Assembly (NCBI GenBank): GCA_965204705.1
Contig: OZ242006.1
Location: 5,208,001-5,272,000 of the forward strand
Direction: 5' to 3'
From: Bin5 sp965204705
GTDB lineage: Bacteria; Chloroflexota; Anaerolineae; Caldilineales; Caldilineaceae
Length of the DNA stretch: 64,000 nt
Shown in pieces: positions 28,229 through 36,832 of the stretch (its first letter is position 1; each line of letters opens with the position of its first letter). The notes beneath the pieces were generated by a model that was not told the origin of the DNA, searched no databases, and worked only from the letters and a program-made list of their open reading frames with translations. Both the position numbers and the translations under genes were made by a program.

Positions 28229-29413
28229 TCAAAGTTCCAGAACGGGGACAGTCCGCAGCATGAATTCGTTGAACATTGGAACGGTGAAGGCGGTGTCGCC
28301 GTGGCCAGGACTCCAGATCATTCCTTTGTTGATTAACTGAGCGCGGGTAGGCGCCAACGAGGTCACAGCGCGCTCCATCACTTGCGCGATGTCACCCGAC
28401 CGATGGGGGCCAGCACCCAATCCCGCCATTGCTCTCAGATATTTTTTCTCCGAAGGGGTAAGCCTATCGAACCGAACAAGGAAGAAACTCTGGTCAAGGT
28501 CGGCAATGGCCCGGGCGGAGGCAGGGATAAAGTTCGCCTCCGTGATCGGGGAATCTTCTGCTACGTCCCAAAGATGTTTCCCCCAGACCTGCAAGAAGTA
28601 GGGATAGCCTTGCGTTCGACTGACGACGGCGTCGAGAACCCCGGCTTCTATCTCCACACCCTCATCCCAGGCAGGCTTGGATATAGCAATCCTGGCATCG
28701 CCGGACGACAGAGGCCCCACTTCAGGGAAATCGAAGAGCCTTTCAGCATAAGACTTGGCGTTGCCCATTGCACCTCTGAGCTGCGGTAGACCGGCTCCAA
28801 CCATCGTCACGGGCAACCGCCTCTGGGCGTCCCGATGCAGGGCAGTTATCAGTGCGGCCAGTTGCTCTTTTTCGACATACTGGAGTTCATCGACAAAAAG
28901 GGCGACGCAACTTTTGTCCGCCTTAGCCGCAACGCCCACTGCTTCAAAAAGGTCTTGCAGGTCTATTCCCAGGTCGCCATTGTCCGCCAGGCCCGGTTCA
29001 GGGTCGGCTTCAAGCCCAACTTCGATATCCTGGTACTTCACCTTAAGTGAGCTAGCGAAACCCGCCAGCGCTCTTAACGCTCTCTGGGCGAGCGCGCGCA
29101 CAGCTTCCTGATTGGAGAGTCTTATCAGTGCAGACCGCAACTGCGGCGCGATAATCGAGGGCAAAGAACGCTGTTCCGACGCCTCTATTCGCAACGCTAT
29201 CAAACGGCTGGCCTCGGCGTCTTCCGCTATCTGGTCGAGCAGTACGGTCTTACCGACGCCCCGCAGACCCACCATCACGATACTCTTGCTTGGACGGCCA
29301 AGCCTGATTCTCTCGAGGGCGATACGCGCAGCCTCCCGAAGGTCATCACGACCTACCATCTCAGGCGGACGTGTGCCTGCTCCCGGCGCGTACGGATTAC
29401 GAATGGGGTCCAT
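28229..29413 (-). CDS. AAA+ ATPase of the STAND/ORC-like type
   Basis: 394 residues. MDPIRNPYAPGAGTRPPEMVGR leads into Walker A GLRGVGKT (49-56) and Walker B CVALFVDELQ (about 163-172), then VTMVGAGLPQLRG (sensor) and a C-terminal winged-helix-like region (LTPSEKKYLRAMAGLGAG). The PEMVGRDD start is the typical AAA_16/ORC1-type lead. Such stand-alone ATPases are common in defence islands and mobile elements, where they may sense or remodel nucleoprotein; the role here is unknown. Single gene. Confidence 0.85.
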   Translation of the reverse strand: MDPIRNPYAPGAGTRPPEMVGRDDLREAARIALERIRLGRPSKSIVMVGLRGVGKTVLLDQIAEDAEASRLIALRIEASEQRSLPSIIAPQLRSALIRLSNQEAVRALAQRALRALAGFASSLKVKYQDIEVGLEADPEPGLADNGDLGIDLQDLFEAVGVAAKADKSCVALFVDELQYVEKEQLAALITALHRDAQRRLPVTMVGAGLPQLRGAMGNAKSYAERLFDFPEVGPLSSGDARIAISKPAWDEGVEIEAGVLDAVVSRTQGYPYFLQVWGKHLWDVAEDSPITEANFIPASARAIADLDQSFFLVRFDRLTPSEKKYLRAMAGLGAGPHRSGDIAQVMERAVTSLAPTRAQLINKGMIWSPGHGDTAFTVPMFNEFMLRTVPVLEL

Positions 29414-29575
29414 AAAGCTATTCTATAACGAAATTAGCGATCTTACAAGAATCACATAAACTACCTAACTTCATCCAAATTCAACCGCTAACCGTCTTGC
29501 GTGGAGAAACGGGCCCAAAAGAGGCTGTTGTCTTGGATTGGCCGGTACGAAGCGACCTGAGCCGTCAGGGAACTG

Positions 29576-29918
29576 TGAGCTCGGCCCCAAGAACTGACCC
29601 AAGAGCTCACGTGTATTGTGGAGCGAACTGTCCAGCCTGTGGAGGGGTAGTACGATGATCTAGAAACGGCGACATACGGCGGCCTTCCAGTTTCGGGCTG
29701 CGCAGGGGGGCTTGAAGGCAGCAAGACGGTTCGCCAGTGATCGAGTGAACACCGATGTTCGTGCCAACCTGATACGGGCCTGGAAGAGGCAACCGCAAGA
29801 AGGCGGGCAAAAATTCCAGGCATCGAACGGCGTTATGCGCCCTGGGCAGTCCTGACCGAATCCGATTGGTTTCTCCTGTCTTACCCTTTCGGTGGTCCAG
29901 CGATTGAGAACGACCATA
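29576..29918 (+). mobile_element. Internally deleted IS3 copy, degenerate
   Basis: 343 bp. It starts TGAGCTCGGCCCCAAGAACTG and follows the 5' end and first ~170 bp of orfA with many substitutions; the orfA start region reads ATGATCTAGAAACGG, so an in-frame stop disables it. It then jumps to a 3' terminus, TTTCGGTGGTCCAGCGATTG and CGACCATA. It is a second independent deletion derivative in the opposite orientation to the one at 23994. Confidence 0.85.
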
Positions 29919-29977
29919 ACATGCTCGGGGGATCGTCTGTTCGGCTATGAGAAGTCCAGCACAGGCAGGGTGACGCG

Positions 29978-30505
29978 TCACGGAACTCTGGCAACTTGGT
30001 TCAGTTTTTCTTCTATGGTTTTCGCCAGTCGCACATGTGACCAACCTCCAGGCGAATGTTGATTTCGGGAATAGGGCTTATTGTCGCTAACCTTTACAAG
30101 GTTTTCTACGCCAAAGGGGAGGTCCAGCTTTGTGAGGTCTTGGATATGGACAAGGTTTAGGCTTGGCTTGTTGGGATCCTTTGAATGATTATATAACCCT
30201 CCTTCGTCGGGCTGGAATTTGTGAAGGATAGCTAAGAGTTCCTTTCTTCTACTGCATGTAAGTTGAGTCTTGTCTTCCCAGCCGACGATGTCCGCCGTGT
30301 AGGAGACCGTATTGACATCGTCGGACGTAGACAGAAAGAGTCGAACGGAGCTGAGGCAGGAGGGTGGATCGTCTCTCAGTATTCTAATGGCGAAGCCGCT
30401 ATAAGGCTGGAGGAACAGCGTCAGATTCGGGTTGTTGGAGATGGCTTTGAGTATTTCATTCAAGACTGTTTGATAGATCCCGCGGATAAGCAGAGTGTCA
30501 CGCAT
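29978..30505 (-). CDS. Hypothetical protein
   Basis: 175 residues from an ATG. The composition is that of a soluble mixed alpha/beta protein: LNEILKAISNNPNLTLFLQP, ADIVGWEDKTQLTCSRRKEL, LDLPFGVENLVKVSDNKPYSR. No family is recognised. It is the first gene left of the NADAR/DarT locus, on the same strand, but an IS3 end relic lies between them. Confidence 0.6.
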   Translation of the reverse strand: MRDTLLIRGIYQTVLNEILKAISNNPNLTLFLQPYSGFAIRILRDDPPSCLSSVRLFLSTSDDVNTVSYTADIVGWEDKTQLTCSRRKELLAILHKFQPDEGGLYNHSKDPNKPSLNLVHIQDLTKLDLPFGVENLVKVSDNKPYSRNQHSPGGWSHVRLAKTIEEKLNQVARVP

Positions 30506-30592
30506 AATGGGCCTTACTCCTTACGCCTTTTCTTCATGCACCAGGTTTGAGTCCCAGGCACTTAGATGATGATTCACGTTCGGGTTGTCTAC

Positions 30593-30650
30593 TATGGCGT
30601 GCCCCAATGTTTGGACCACGAAACGCGAAAATAAGGGGGATCCAGAAGGG
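30593..30650 (-). mobile_element. IS3 3'-end relic
   Basis: TATGGCGTGCCCCAATGTTTG and GACCACGAAACGCGAAAATAAG match the terminal 50 bp of the IS3 element in reverse orientation. Confidence 0.65.
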
Positions 30651-30772
30651 TGTGGCCGGCCTTGTGCCGGGGCGCGTAGCGCTGATCAGCCTGTGGGCGA
30701 TGGCCGGGACTTTGAAGCGATTCTATTCCCTTTCGATGCCGGTATAGGTGGCGGGTGAGCGTCACCTCCGCC

Positions 30773-31477
30773 TTAGAATGGCAGATCAAGTTGGCGCGGA
30801 GCTGGCTCATCTGGCGAACCGTTCTTCGCGCCAGTCATTAGCTCCATGTACGAATCCCAATCGGCCAGAGTTTGCAGCTCGTCTGGTACAGTGTTGTGCA
30901 AGGCGACATAAACGGCCACAGCACGTGCCTGGCAGTTTATTGAGCGTTTTGGATTGAAAGCGATGTCCGAGAACCCTCTGAACTGCTGCAATGCCTCTGC
31001 AAGAGGGGGATTCTTTTGGGTCAGTGCAGTCATATACAACCAGTCATAAAATGCTGTTTTGGGCTTAATCGGGAATCTTTCACCAAAGAAGTCGAAAGTT
31101 CTAACCTCTCCAGAATTACGCAGCCTGGGATCAGCCTTGGCTTCCCGGCTTGAGATAGCATAGAGATCGTGGAACGGGCCACCTTCCTCGAACACTTTGC
31201 TCCCCTGGTAGGCGCATTCAACGCTCATGGCCGATCCTCTTGGAGTTGTCAGCGAGAGTTCAAATGCGCTCAGGGAAACCCCCAATTCCAACGCAGACTT
31301 ACTTGAAACTTCAAGCACGGGGGAGATGCCCTGCCTTGCAACAGCTTCATGCAAAGAATTGATGGTCTTCGTTGACTGCGTTCTTGAGAACCCTGAAAAC
31401 CACTGGAATTCTACTTCGATCGATTTGAAGTAGGGAGGCCCGGTGAGATCAGGAATGAAGACAGGGCGTCTGGCCAA
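30773..31477 (-). CDS. NADAR-domain antitoxin of a DarT1-type system (DarG1-like)
   Basis: 234 residues from a TTG at 31477 with GGAGG four bases upstream. RRPVFIPDLTGPPYFKSIEV, FSRTQSTKTINSLHEAVAR and the NADAR-like core SVECAYQGSKVFEEGGPFHDLY, KTAFYDWLYMTAL and DIAFNPKRSINCQARAVAVY match the DarT1-associated NADAR antitoxin family. These proteins remove ADP-ribose from DNA modified by the DarT toxin, or bind the toxin. Its partner darT lies directly upstream and is interrupted by an IS982, so this antitoxin is intact without an intact toxin. Confidence 0.85.
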   Translation of the reverse strand: MARRPVFIPDLTGPPYFKSIEVEFQWFSGFSRTQSTKTINSLHEAVARQGISPVLEVSSKSALELGVSLSAFELSLTTPRGSAMSVECAYQGSKVFEEGGPFHDLYAISSREAKADPRLRNSGEVRTFDFFGERFPIKPKTAFYDWLYMTALTQKNPPLAEALQQFRGFSDIAFNPKRSINCQARAVAVYVALHNTVPDELQTLADWDSYMELMTGAKNGSPDEPAPRQLDLPF

Positions 31478-31643
31478 GTTGCCTCCGCGTTCTTGGTGCT
31501 GTTCTTAGCATAACCGCTTGACATTCAGAGCATGTGACTCGAATGAAAAGAGAATTCAATTGAGACCCAGGTTTCCTGCACGGGCAACAGTCCCCGATTG
31601 CAGCGAACTCGCCTGCTCTGCAGACATCTGTGAACTCTCGATC

Positions 31644-32070
31644 TCAATTGGAGTCAGGCCAGGCGCTCTCACTTTGCCACTCCTTATAGTCCGGTCTCGG
31701 GCGAAAGTAATGTGGGCCGTAGCAGATGTCGGCTGATGTAAACGAGAGTACATCGTTCAGGAATTGAGCCCGTGTTCGGGGATCCCATACATGCACTTGT
31801 CTAATGTAATTTACTGAAATTCTTTCAAAGACCAAAACTTCCGCTTGTGGATTCGTTGGGAAGTTCCGTTGGAGATTCAGGTCAAGGCGACATATATCAG
31901 CAAAATCGATGAACATCCTTTCAAGCGCCTCAGGTTTCCTTCGTTCTTGACGGGGAATCATTCTCTCCGGGCGACTTGATGCGTTCTGCTGGCAGAATTC
32001 GCACTCCAATTCCCACAGGATTTTTACATCCAGGAGCAGGACGATCCACTGAGAATCCTTTACCTGTTGT
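31644..32070 (-). pseudogene. DarT toxin, 3' part (interrupted by IS982)
   Basis: C-terminal part of a DarT-type (DUF4433) single-stranded DNA ADP-ribosyltransferase. Reading in from the insertion: RQQVKDSQWIVLLLDVKILW, ELECEFCQQNASSRP and NFPTNPQAEVLVFERISVNYI, a family hallmark. Joined to the 5' part at 33088-33374 after removing the IS and one copy of the 6-bp duplication, the frame is continuous: 714 nt, 237 residues, a normal DarT length. The fragment itself has no start with a ribosome site. The stop is 166 bp before the antitoxin start. Confidence 0.85.
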
Positions 32071-32076
32071 CTATTC

Positions 32077-33087
32077 GGGCCTTATGCTAGTTGGGAAAGG
32101 CCAATTGCTTGATTTGGAGATAGTCAGTTACGCCCAAGAGGCGGTTGATATGAATGCAGAGGGTATGTGCAGTCAATTTCGTATATAAACGTGCACAAAG
32201 GCCTGTGAGAGTGTGAGCGTGGTTGGTTTCAATCGAGAATTGTGCGTTGAGTTGGCTGGTGACTGTTTCGATAATTTGGCGGACGGCGTCGTAGAGGCGA
32301 GAGAGGAATGGGGGGATCTGTTTTTTCTGGTTTTTGCGCGGCTTGGTGAGCAGGCGGATGCGATTGTATTGCCAGAGTTCCTCAGCTGCCGGTGCACTGA
32401 CGTAGGCCTTGTCGCCGATGACGATGCGGTTGTCGTGTTCGGCAAGGAGTTCGCGACCGACAGCCAAGTCACGCTCGCTAGCCGGCGCTAACTCGAAGTC
32501 GATAATGAGGCCACCCATCGTGATCAGCAGATGCAGCTTATAGCCGAAGATCATCATCTTTTTGGAGGGAACGGGCCCAAAATCGGCCCCCCATTCGGAC
32601 CATTTGGCGCGCGATTGCGGCGCCAGGTGGAATTGAACCACAGGGATGGGCAGGCTATCGACGACACAATGCTCATCCCGATAGAGTTCCATCCTGGCCA
32701 ACATCATGCGTCGCATTTCATTGATGATCCACATCAAGTTTCGTCGTCGCCGATTGAAGCGGCTCTGCTCCGGTATGATGGGAAACTTATCCCGATGTGC
32801 CTGCATATGACTGAGTAACTCTGTTTCCACATCCCATCCCAGACATTCGCCGATGAGACAAATCGCGATCAATTCACTGTCGCTACACTCAGGCTCCGGC
32901 CCCGGCCGTCTCAAATGTCCTTCCAGTTCCTTGCACATGTCGTCAACGAGCACATACACCCATAGACAAAAATCGTCAAAGTGGGCTATCATTCGGTTGG
33001 TCCTCCTGGTGAGCTACCTTGGTTGGTCGAGACTTCCAAAGTTATCTCACCAGGGGACTTTTTTCAAACACTAACTAGCATAAGGCC
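32077..33087 (-). mobile_element. IS982-family insertion sequence
   Basis: 1011 bp. Terminal inverted repeats: GGGCCTTATGCTAGTT at the left and AACTAGCATAAGGCC at the right. The flanks carry a 6-bp target duplication CTATTC (32071-32076 and 33088-33093). The element sits inside the darT gene. One transposase gene fills it. Confidence 0.92.
32087..32992 (-). CDS. IS982 family transposase
   Basis: 301 residues, the normal length. LRRPGPEPECSDSELIAICL near the N-terminus, SLPIPVVQFHLAP, FGYKLHLLITMGG, RIVIGDKAYVSAPAAEEL and IETVTSQLNAQFSIETNHAHT follow the IS982/DUF4372-like DDE layout. Candidate acidic catalytic residues lie in VVDSLPIP, IGDKAYV and the final helix. It appears intact, so the element may still be active. 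Confidence 0.92.
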   Translation of the reverse strand: MIAHFDDFCLWVYVLVDDMCKELEGHLRRPGPEPECSDSELIAICLIGECLGWDVETELLSHMQAHRDKFPIIPEQSRFNRRRRNLMWIINEMRRMMLARMELYRDEHCVVDSLPIPVVQFHLAPQSRAKWSEWGADFGPVPSKKMMIFGYKLHLLITMGGLIIDFELAPASERDLAVGRELLAEHDNRIVIGDKAYVSAPAAEELWQYNRIRLLTKPRKNQKKQIPPFLSRLYDAVRQIIETVTSQLNAQFSIETNHAHTLTGLCARLYTKLTAHTLCIHINRLLGVTDYLQIKQLAFPN

Positions 33088-33374
33088 CTATTCAGGAATT
33101 CATTTCTCTTCTTTAAGAACATTCTGTAGTTCGGAAAACTAACAGTTAGACATATCGCATCCTCACGACCGTCAAGGCGATCACTATCAACGGGGCAGAA
33201 AGCCATGTTACGCTTTTCCAACGCAGTTCGGCTTAGCAGACCATTGTGCAATATGCCGGGCAGGTTTTCGCGCCGGGTGAAGTGGCACAGCACGTCTATT
33301 TTGCGGTCCCGCACGATCCACTTTATATCTTCTTTGCGGCGTTGCTCTCTAAACTCCCGGATATGGTCCGCCAT
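33088..33374 (-). pseudogene. DarT toxin, 5' part (interrupted by IS982)
   Basis: N-terminal part of DarT. The ATG at 33374 has AGAGGA upstream. KWIVRDRKIDVLCHFTRREN, LPGILHNGLLSRTALEKR and DSDRLDGREDAICLTVSFPN carry the NAD-binding start of DUF4433 proteins (cHFTr, RLDg, SvSFPN). The frame enters IS982 after KKRNEFLN. The catalytic glutamate lies in the other part, so no active toxin can be made. Confidence 0.88.
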
Positions 33375-34247
33375 GACATTCCTCTGTACTGAGCGGTCAG
33401 CAGAGCACCTGCTCGCCTTCAGCGATGCGGCTCTTCACTCATTATCGAGCCGCGTTTCTTTCGTCTCTTGGCGATTGTTCTGAGTATAGTCCCGAGAGCT
33501 GTTCCGCGAGCTAGAGTACGCTATGTGGAACGTCATGCGGCACGTGGAGGGACAATTCGACGGCTAAGCAAGGGAGTCGCCATTCGGCGGCCCACCGCAA
33601 CAGGCAATATGCATTCTGTTACTCCAGCGCCGCGGTCCAAACACTGGGAACTACCATAAGCCAAGGTGCACAAAGGGGCAATTCACTCCGCACTTGGAGG
33701 GGCAGTTCAAGGGTCTATTAGCGGTATCGACAGAGAGGGGTCTGCCGCAGCAGAGTGAGATCATTCTGTATTCTCTACTTGGTGGTCCAAAGATCGGGGG
33801 CAGGTCACCACTTCCGAGTCCTGCTTGAGGACAGTAGAACGATGCGTTACCTGGGGCACTTGGGGCTCGCCATACTGGCCCCTCCCATTCCCGCCAATAG
33901 CCCCGACTTCACCTCAAGAATAGAGTGTGGTAAACTGCGTATCCTACCGGGGATGCGCCCAATTTTTCGGATTTGGTTTTCATGTACATTGTAGCCGCCA
34001 CAAAGGAGACCGCCCAAGGCTATCAATCGATTGAGATTTTCGAGTCACCGAAGCATGGAGTTCCCGTGAGAGGGGAAACAAACCAGAAGTCCAGAACAGC
34101 ACTTGGACCACATCCCCGTCCCTGCGCACCTGCGATTCTGAGTCGCAGACTTTTCGCCGAAACAACGAAGCAACGACTATCCGAAACAGCGACTAAAACG
34201 AAACAACGACTTAAACAAAACAACGACTTAAACGAAACAGCGACTTA
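33375..34247. other. Gap with an IS3 relic and the start of a 17-mer array
   Basis: No convincing gene. A diverged IS3 derivative at about 33656-33810 keeps AAGGTGCACAAAGGGGCAATTC near one end and GGTGGTCCAAAGATCGGGGG near the other. A 102-codon plus frame at 33973 is opened mainly by the 17-mer array and the IS end, so I do not annotate it. Confidence 0.45.
34160..34247. repeat. 17-bp tandem repeat interrupted by an IS3 element
   Basis: Units of the form CGACTTAAACRAAACAR recur every 17 bp; earlier units are more diverged. The array continues at 35512-35560 after the IS3 copy, and both parts join in register when the IS and one TTA are removed. It ends about 20 bp before hicB. Confidence 0.88.
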
Positions 34248-34326
34248 TGAGCTTGGCCCCAAAAACTGGACCACGAGCTAAGGTGTATAATGGAGCAATT
34301 CACCCAGCCTGTGGAGGGGCAGAACG

Positions 34327-34617
34327 ATGGTCAAGAAACGGCGGCGACACAGTGCGGCCTTCAAGTTTCGGGTTGCGCTGGAGGCGCTTGAAGGCAGCAA
34401 GACAATCAGTCAGTTATCGAGTGAACACGAGGTTCACGCCAACCTGATACGGGCCTGGAAACGGCAGTTGCAGGAAGACGGGCCCAAGGTCTTCGCGACC
34501 AACGGTGAACGCAAACAACGGGAGCAGGAGGCGCAGGAAGCAGAACTTTATGAACAGATCGGGCGGCTCAAGATGGAACTTGAGTGGCTGAAAAAAAAAG
34601 TTGCCGGCTTCGGTTAG
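34327..34617 (+). CDS. IS3 family transposase OrfA (copy A)
   Basis: 96 residues. KKRRRHSAAFKFRVALEALE, then SKTISQLSSEHEVHANLIRA and WKRQLQEDG are the IS3/IS150-type helix-turn-helix. A leucine-zipper-like helix follows (EAELYEQIGRLKMELEWLKK). OrfA binds the IS ends and regulates transposition. It ends just after an A9 run (34591-34599). Confidence 0.95.
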   Translation: MVKKRRRHSAAFKFRVALEALEGSKTISQLSSEHEVHANLIRAWKRQLQEDGPKVFATNGERKQREQEAQEAELYEQIGRLKMELEWLKKKVAGFG

Positions 34618-34630
34618 GGAGAGGCGGCGC

Positions 34631-35437
34631 ATGGTCGATAGCAAGCATGCAGTCCTGAGTGTACGGAGGCAGTGCGAGTTGCTGGGACTGAGTCGGGCCT
34701 CCTTCTACTATCAAGCGGCTTCGGAGTCGGCTCTGAACCTGCAGTTGATGCGCCTGATTGACGAGCAATTCCTGCGTACGCCCTTCTATGGCTGGCCCAA
34801 GATGACAGCCTATCTGCGCCGGCTGGGCTACGCCATCAATGGCAAACGGGTCAGACGGCTGATGCGTCTGATGGACATTCAAGCTATCTACCCCAGGAGA
34901 AGCAGCAGTTCTCCTGACAAAGGACACAAGCGCTATCCCTATCTGTTGCGCAACCTGCCGATTACCCATGTCAATCAAGTCTGGAGCGCTGACATCACCT
35001 ATGTGCCGCTGCTGCGCGGCTTCATGTACCTGGTCGCGGTCATCGACTGGCATAGTCGCTATGTGCTCGCCTGGCAGCTCTCCAACACCCTGGACGGTCT
35101 CTTCTGTCTCGATGCCTTGCGCCTGGCGCTTAGCAAGGGTCAGCCCAAGATCTTCAACACCGACCAGGGCGCACAGTTCACGGCCGATGCCTTCACCACC
35201 TGCTTGCTTGCAGCCAACATCCAGGTCAGCATGGACGGCCGCGGCCGCGCCCTCGACAACGTCTTCTGCGAACGCCTGTGGCGCAGCGTCAAATATGAGA
35301 ACATCTATCTCAACCAGTATGACACGGTGCCTCAGCTGCATACCGGGCTGACCGCCTATTTCGACTTCTACAACCATGAACGACCACATCAAAGTCTCAA
35401 CTATCGCACACCCGCTGAAGAGCACTTTGTGCTCTGA
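34631..35437 (+). CDS. IS3 family transposase OrfB, DDE integrase (copy A)
   Basis: 268 residues from the ATG at 34631, which has AGGGAGAGG upstream; an upstream TTG at 34601 is in frame. The DDE residues are seen in VWSADITYVPL, IFNTDQGAQFTADAF and NVFCERLWRSVKYENIYL. It cuts and joins the IS ends as an OrfAB or OrfB protein. Its frame is +1 relative to orfA, not the −1 usual in this family. Confidence 0.95.
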   Translation: MVDSKHAVLSVRRQCELLGLSRASFYYQAASESALNLQLMRLIDEQFLRTPFYGWPKMTAYLRRLGYAINGKRVRRLMRLMDIQAIYPRRSSSSPDKGHKRYPYLLRNLPITHVNQVWSADITYVPLLRGFMYLVAVIDWHSRYVLAWQLSNTLDGLFCLDALRLALSKGQPKIFNTDQGAQFTADAFTTCLLAANIQVSMDGRGRALDNVFCERLWRSVKYENIYLNQYDTVPQLHTGLTAYFDFYNHERPHQSLNYRTPAEEHFVL

Positions 35438-35511
35438 TCAGAATCTAGCGCATCCTTTTGGATGCACCTTATTTTTCCCATTTCGTGGTCTAGACATTGG
35501 GGCCAACCATA

Positions 35512-35560
35512 TTAAACAAAACAACGACTTAAACGAAACAGCGACAAAACGAAACAACAG
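35512..35560. repeat. 17-bp tandem repeat, right part
   Basis: TTAAACAAAACAACGACTTA and AACGAAACAGCGAC continue the array split by IS3 copy A. The array now lies directly upstream of hicB and could act in its regulation, which is inference. Confidence 0.85.
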
Positions 35561-35576
35561 CAAGGAAGTGAATGGT

Positions 35577-35888
35577 ATGAATACAATGATGTGGAAGCTT
35601 GACTGCTCGATTTGGAGGGAGGGTGACTGGTATGTATCTGAATGCAAAGATTTGGAAGTAGCTAGTCAAGGAGAGTCCTTGCAGGAGGCGCAAGATAACT
35701 TAAAGGAGGCAATTCAGCTGTTTCTTGACGCTGCTTCCTTTTCAGAAGTAATGAGCTATCTTGTCCGCCTCGAACCAGACAACTCAGTTGCACCTCTTGA
35801 AACTCAACTACATCTTGAGGTTCAGTTTCCTCCCATCAGTCAAGAGTCCCATCAGACATCTGGTGAGGTCACTCTTGCTTATGCCTAG
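35577..35888 (+). CDS. hicB: HicB-type antitoxin
   Basis: 103 residues. MMWKLDCSIWREGDWYVSEC, KDLEVASQGESLQEAQDNLKEAIQ is the HicB partial RNase H-like fold (the conserved D/E-x-G-S-hydrophobic EA-NL-EA pattern). The ATG at 35577 has AAGGAAG upstream; the longer frame runs back into the 17-mer array. The C-terminal half is short for a DNA-binding domain, so repression may need the toxin. Overlaps hicA by 8 bp. Confidence 0.92.
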   Translation: MNTMMWKLDCSIWREGDWYVSECKDLEVASQGESLQEAQDNLKEAIQLFLDAASFSEVMSYLVRLEPDNSVAPLETQLHLEVQFPPISQESHQTSGEVTLAYA

Positions 35889-36120
35889 ATTGAGTCCTAT
35901 TTCGTCACGAAGAGTTATCAGGATTCTTATGGAACACGGGTTTAGAAAAGACAGGCAATCAGGAAGTCACATTGCAATGAAAGCCTACACGTTCGATGAA
36001 TCCGGTCAAACGACTACGAGAACGGTAGTTGTACCCCAAAAGAAGGAAATCCCTGTAGGGACGCTCAGGAACATCATCAAACATTCTGGGTTAGATCGGG
36101 GACTCTTCGTACAGACGTAA
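35881..36120 (+). CDS. hicA: HicA-type toxin (mRNA interferase)
   Basis: 79 residues. MPRLSPISSRRVIRILMEHG, FRKDRQSGSHIAM with the catalytic His in GSH, and VPQKKEIPVGTLRNIIKHSG give the HicA double-stranded-RNA-binding-like fold. HicA cleaves mRNA and is bound by HicB. The start ATG lies inside the last codons of hicB, so translation is coupled. This is the only TA pair here that looks complete on both sides besides the HEPN/MNT pairs. Confidence 0.93.
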   Translation: MPRLSPISSRRVIRILMEHGFRKDRQSGSHIAMKAYTFDESGQTTTRTVVVPQKKEIPVGTLRNIIKHSGLDRGLFVQT

Positions 36121-36139
36121 CCAAAAACAGTCTTACTCG

Positions 36140-36172
36140 GCCCGCTGGCATCTATGCCGGCGGGCTTTTTTG
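36140..36172 (+). terminator. Rho-independent terminator of hicBA
   Basis: GCCCGCTGGCA, loop TCTA, TGCCGGCGGGC, then TTTTTTG. An 11-bp GC-rich stem (one G-T pair) with a T-tract, 20 bp after the hicA stop. Confidence 0.92.
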
Positions 36173-36203
36173 TTTCCCGGCCGCCGGATTCATGTGCTGA
36201 ACC

Positions 36204-36280
36204 ATGAAGTGGTCCCCAAAAACTGGCCCACAGACTAAGGTATATAATGGAGCGATACACCCAGTTTGTGGAGGAGATAT
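36204..36280 (+). mobile_element. IS3 5'-end relic
   Basis: GTCCCCAAAAACTGGCCCAC, ACTAAGGTATATAATGGAGC and CACCCAGTTTGTGGAGGAG match the first ~75 bp of the IS3 element with scattered changes. Confidence 0.8.
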
Positions 36281-36370
36281 TAGAGGGAAACCAGGTTCGA
36301 TTGCCCATCATCGCGGGCCGCCACGAACTAGAGCCCAGCCTTGTGGCGGCCTGACCTACAGGAGACGTAT

Positions 36371-36703
36371 ATGAATACTGATGAGTTGGATGAAAGGATC
36401 AGACGTCTTCGGGCCTCCCGAAGGCGTTATAGCGCAGCGGTCCACGAGTTGCAGGAGATGGGCCGCAAGATAACGATATTGGGACGCCTCCTGGCGGAGT
36501 CTCCTACAGACATTGGGATGAGTTCTGACAGAGAATCCGTCCTGTTTATCGAGAAGCGAGGCGGCGAGGAATTAAGCATAAGCCGTTTTGAACTGGAGGC
36601 GTTACCTGAGAAAATAGCGGGGACTTTACTCGCCAGCCGCGAAATAGATCAACTTGAAGAGGGCCTGTCTGATGCGGGCATTGACGACCTCATAAGCCCT
36701 TAA
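36371..36703 (+). CDS. Hypothetical protein, coiled-coil rich
   Basis: 110 residues from an ATG with AGGAG seven bases upstream. The N-terminal 45 residues form a heptad-like helix (ELDERIRRLRASRRRYSAAVHEL), followed by a mixed segment (RESVLFIEKRGGEELSISRF) and a short helical end. No family recognised. An earlier in-frame start at 36341 has no ribosome site. It lies between an IS3 relic and a broken minus-strand gene. Confidence 0.65.
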   Translation: MNTDELDERIRRLRASRRRYSAAVHELQEMGRKITILGRLLAESPTDIGMSSDRESVLFIEKRGGEELSISRFELEALPEKIAGTLLASREIDQLEEGLSDAGIDDLISP

Positions 36704-36832
36704 CTACCAGCTGCCAACGGTAATGTTAGTGTCGAGTGGGCGTTACTTGGCGACAGAGTGGTTGGTTGTCAAGCGATGAATGGCAGAAAAACAGAGGCCG
36801 CGGACTGAGCAGGGGACGCGGCGGGACGGCAA

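Larger units (their letters stand above)
34248..35511 (+). mobile_element. IS3-family element, copy A
   Basis: 1264 bp. Ends: TGAGCTTGGCCCCAA at the left, TTGGGGCCAACCATA at the right, imperfect inverted repeats. A 3-bp duplication TTA flanks it (34245-34247 and 35512-35514). Two reading frames, orfA and orfB. Copies B (37576-38839) and C (39268-40531) have the same length and encode identical proteins. Confidence 0.95.

Noticed and set aside
33973..34281. 102-codon plus-strand ORF before IS3 copy A
   Set aside because: It runs through the 17-mer array and into the IS end; the C-terminal third is repeat translation.
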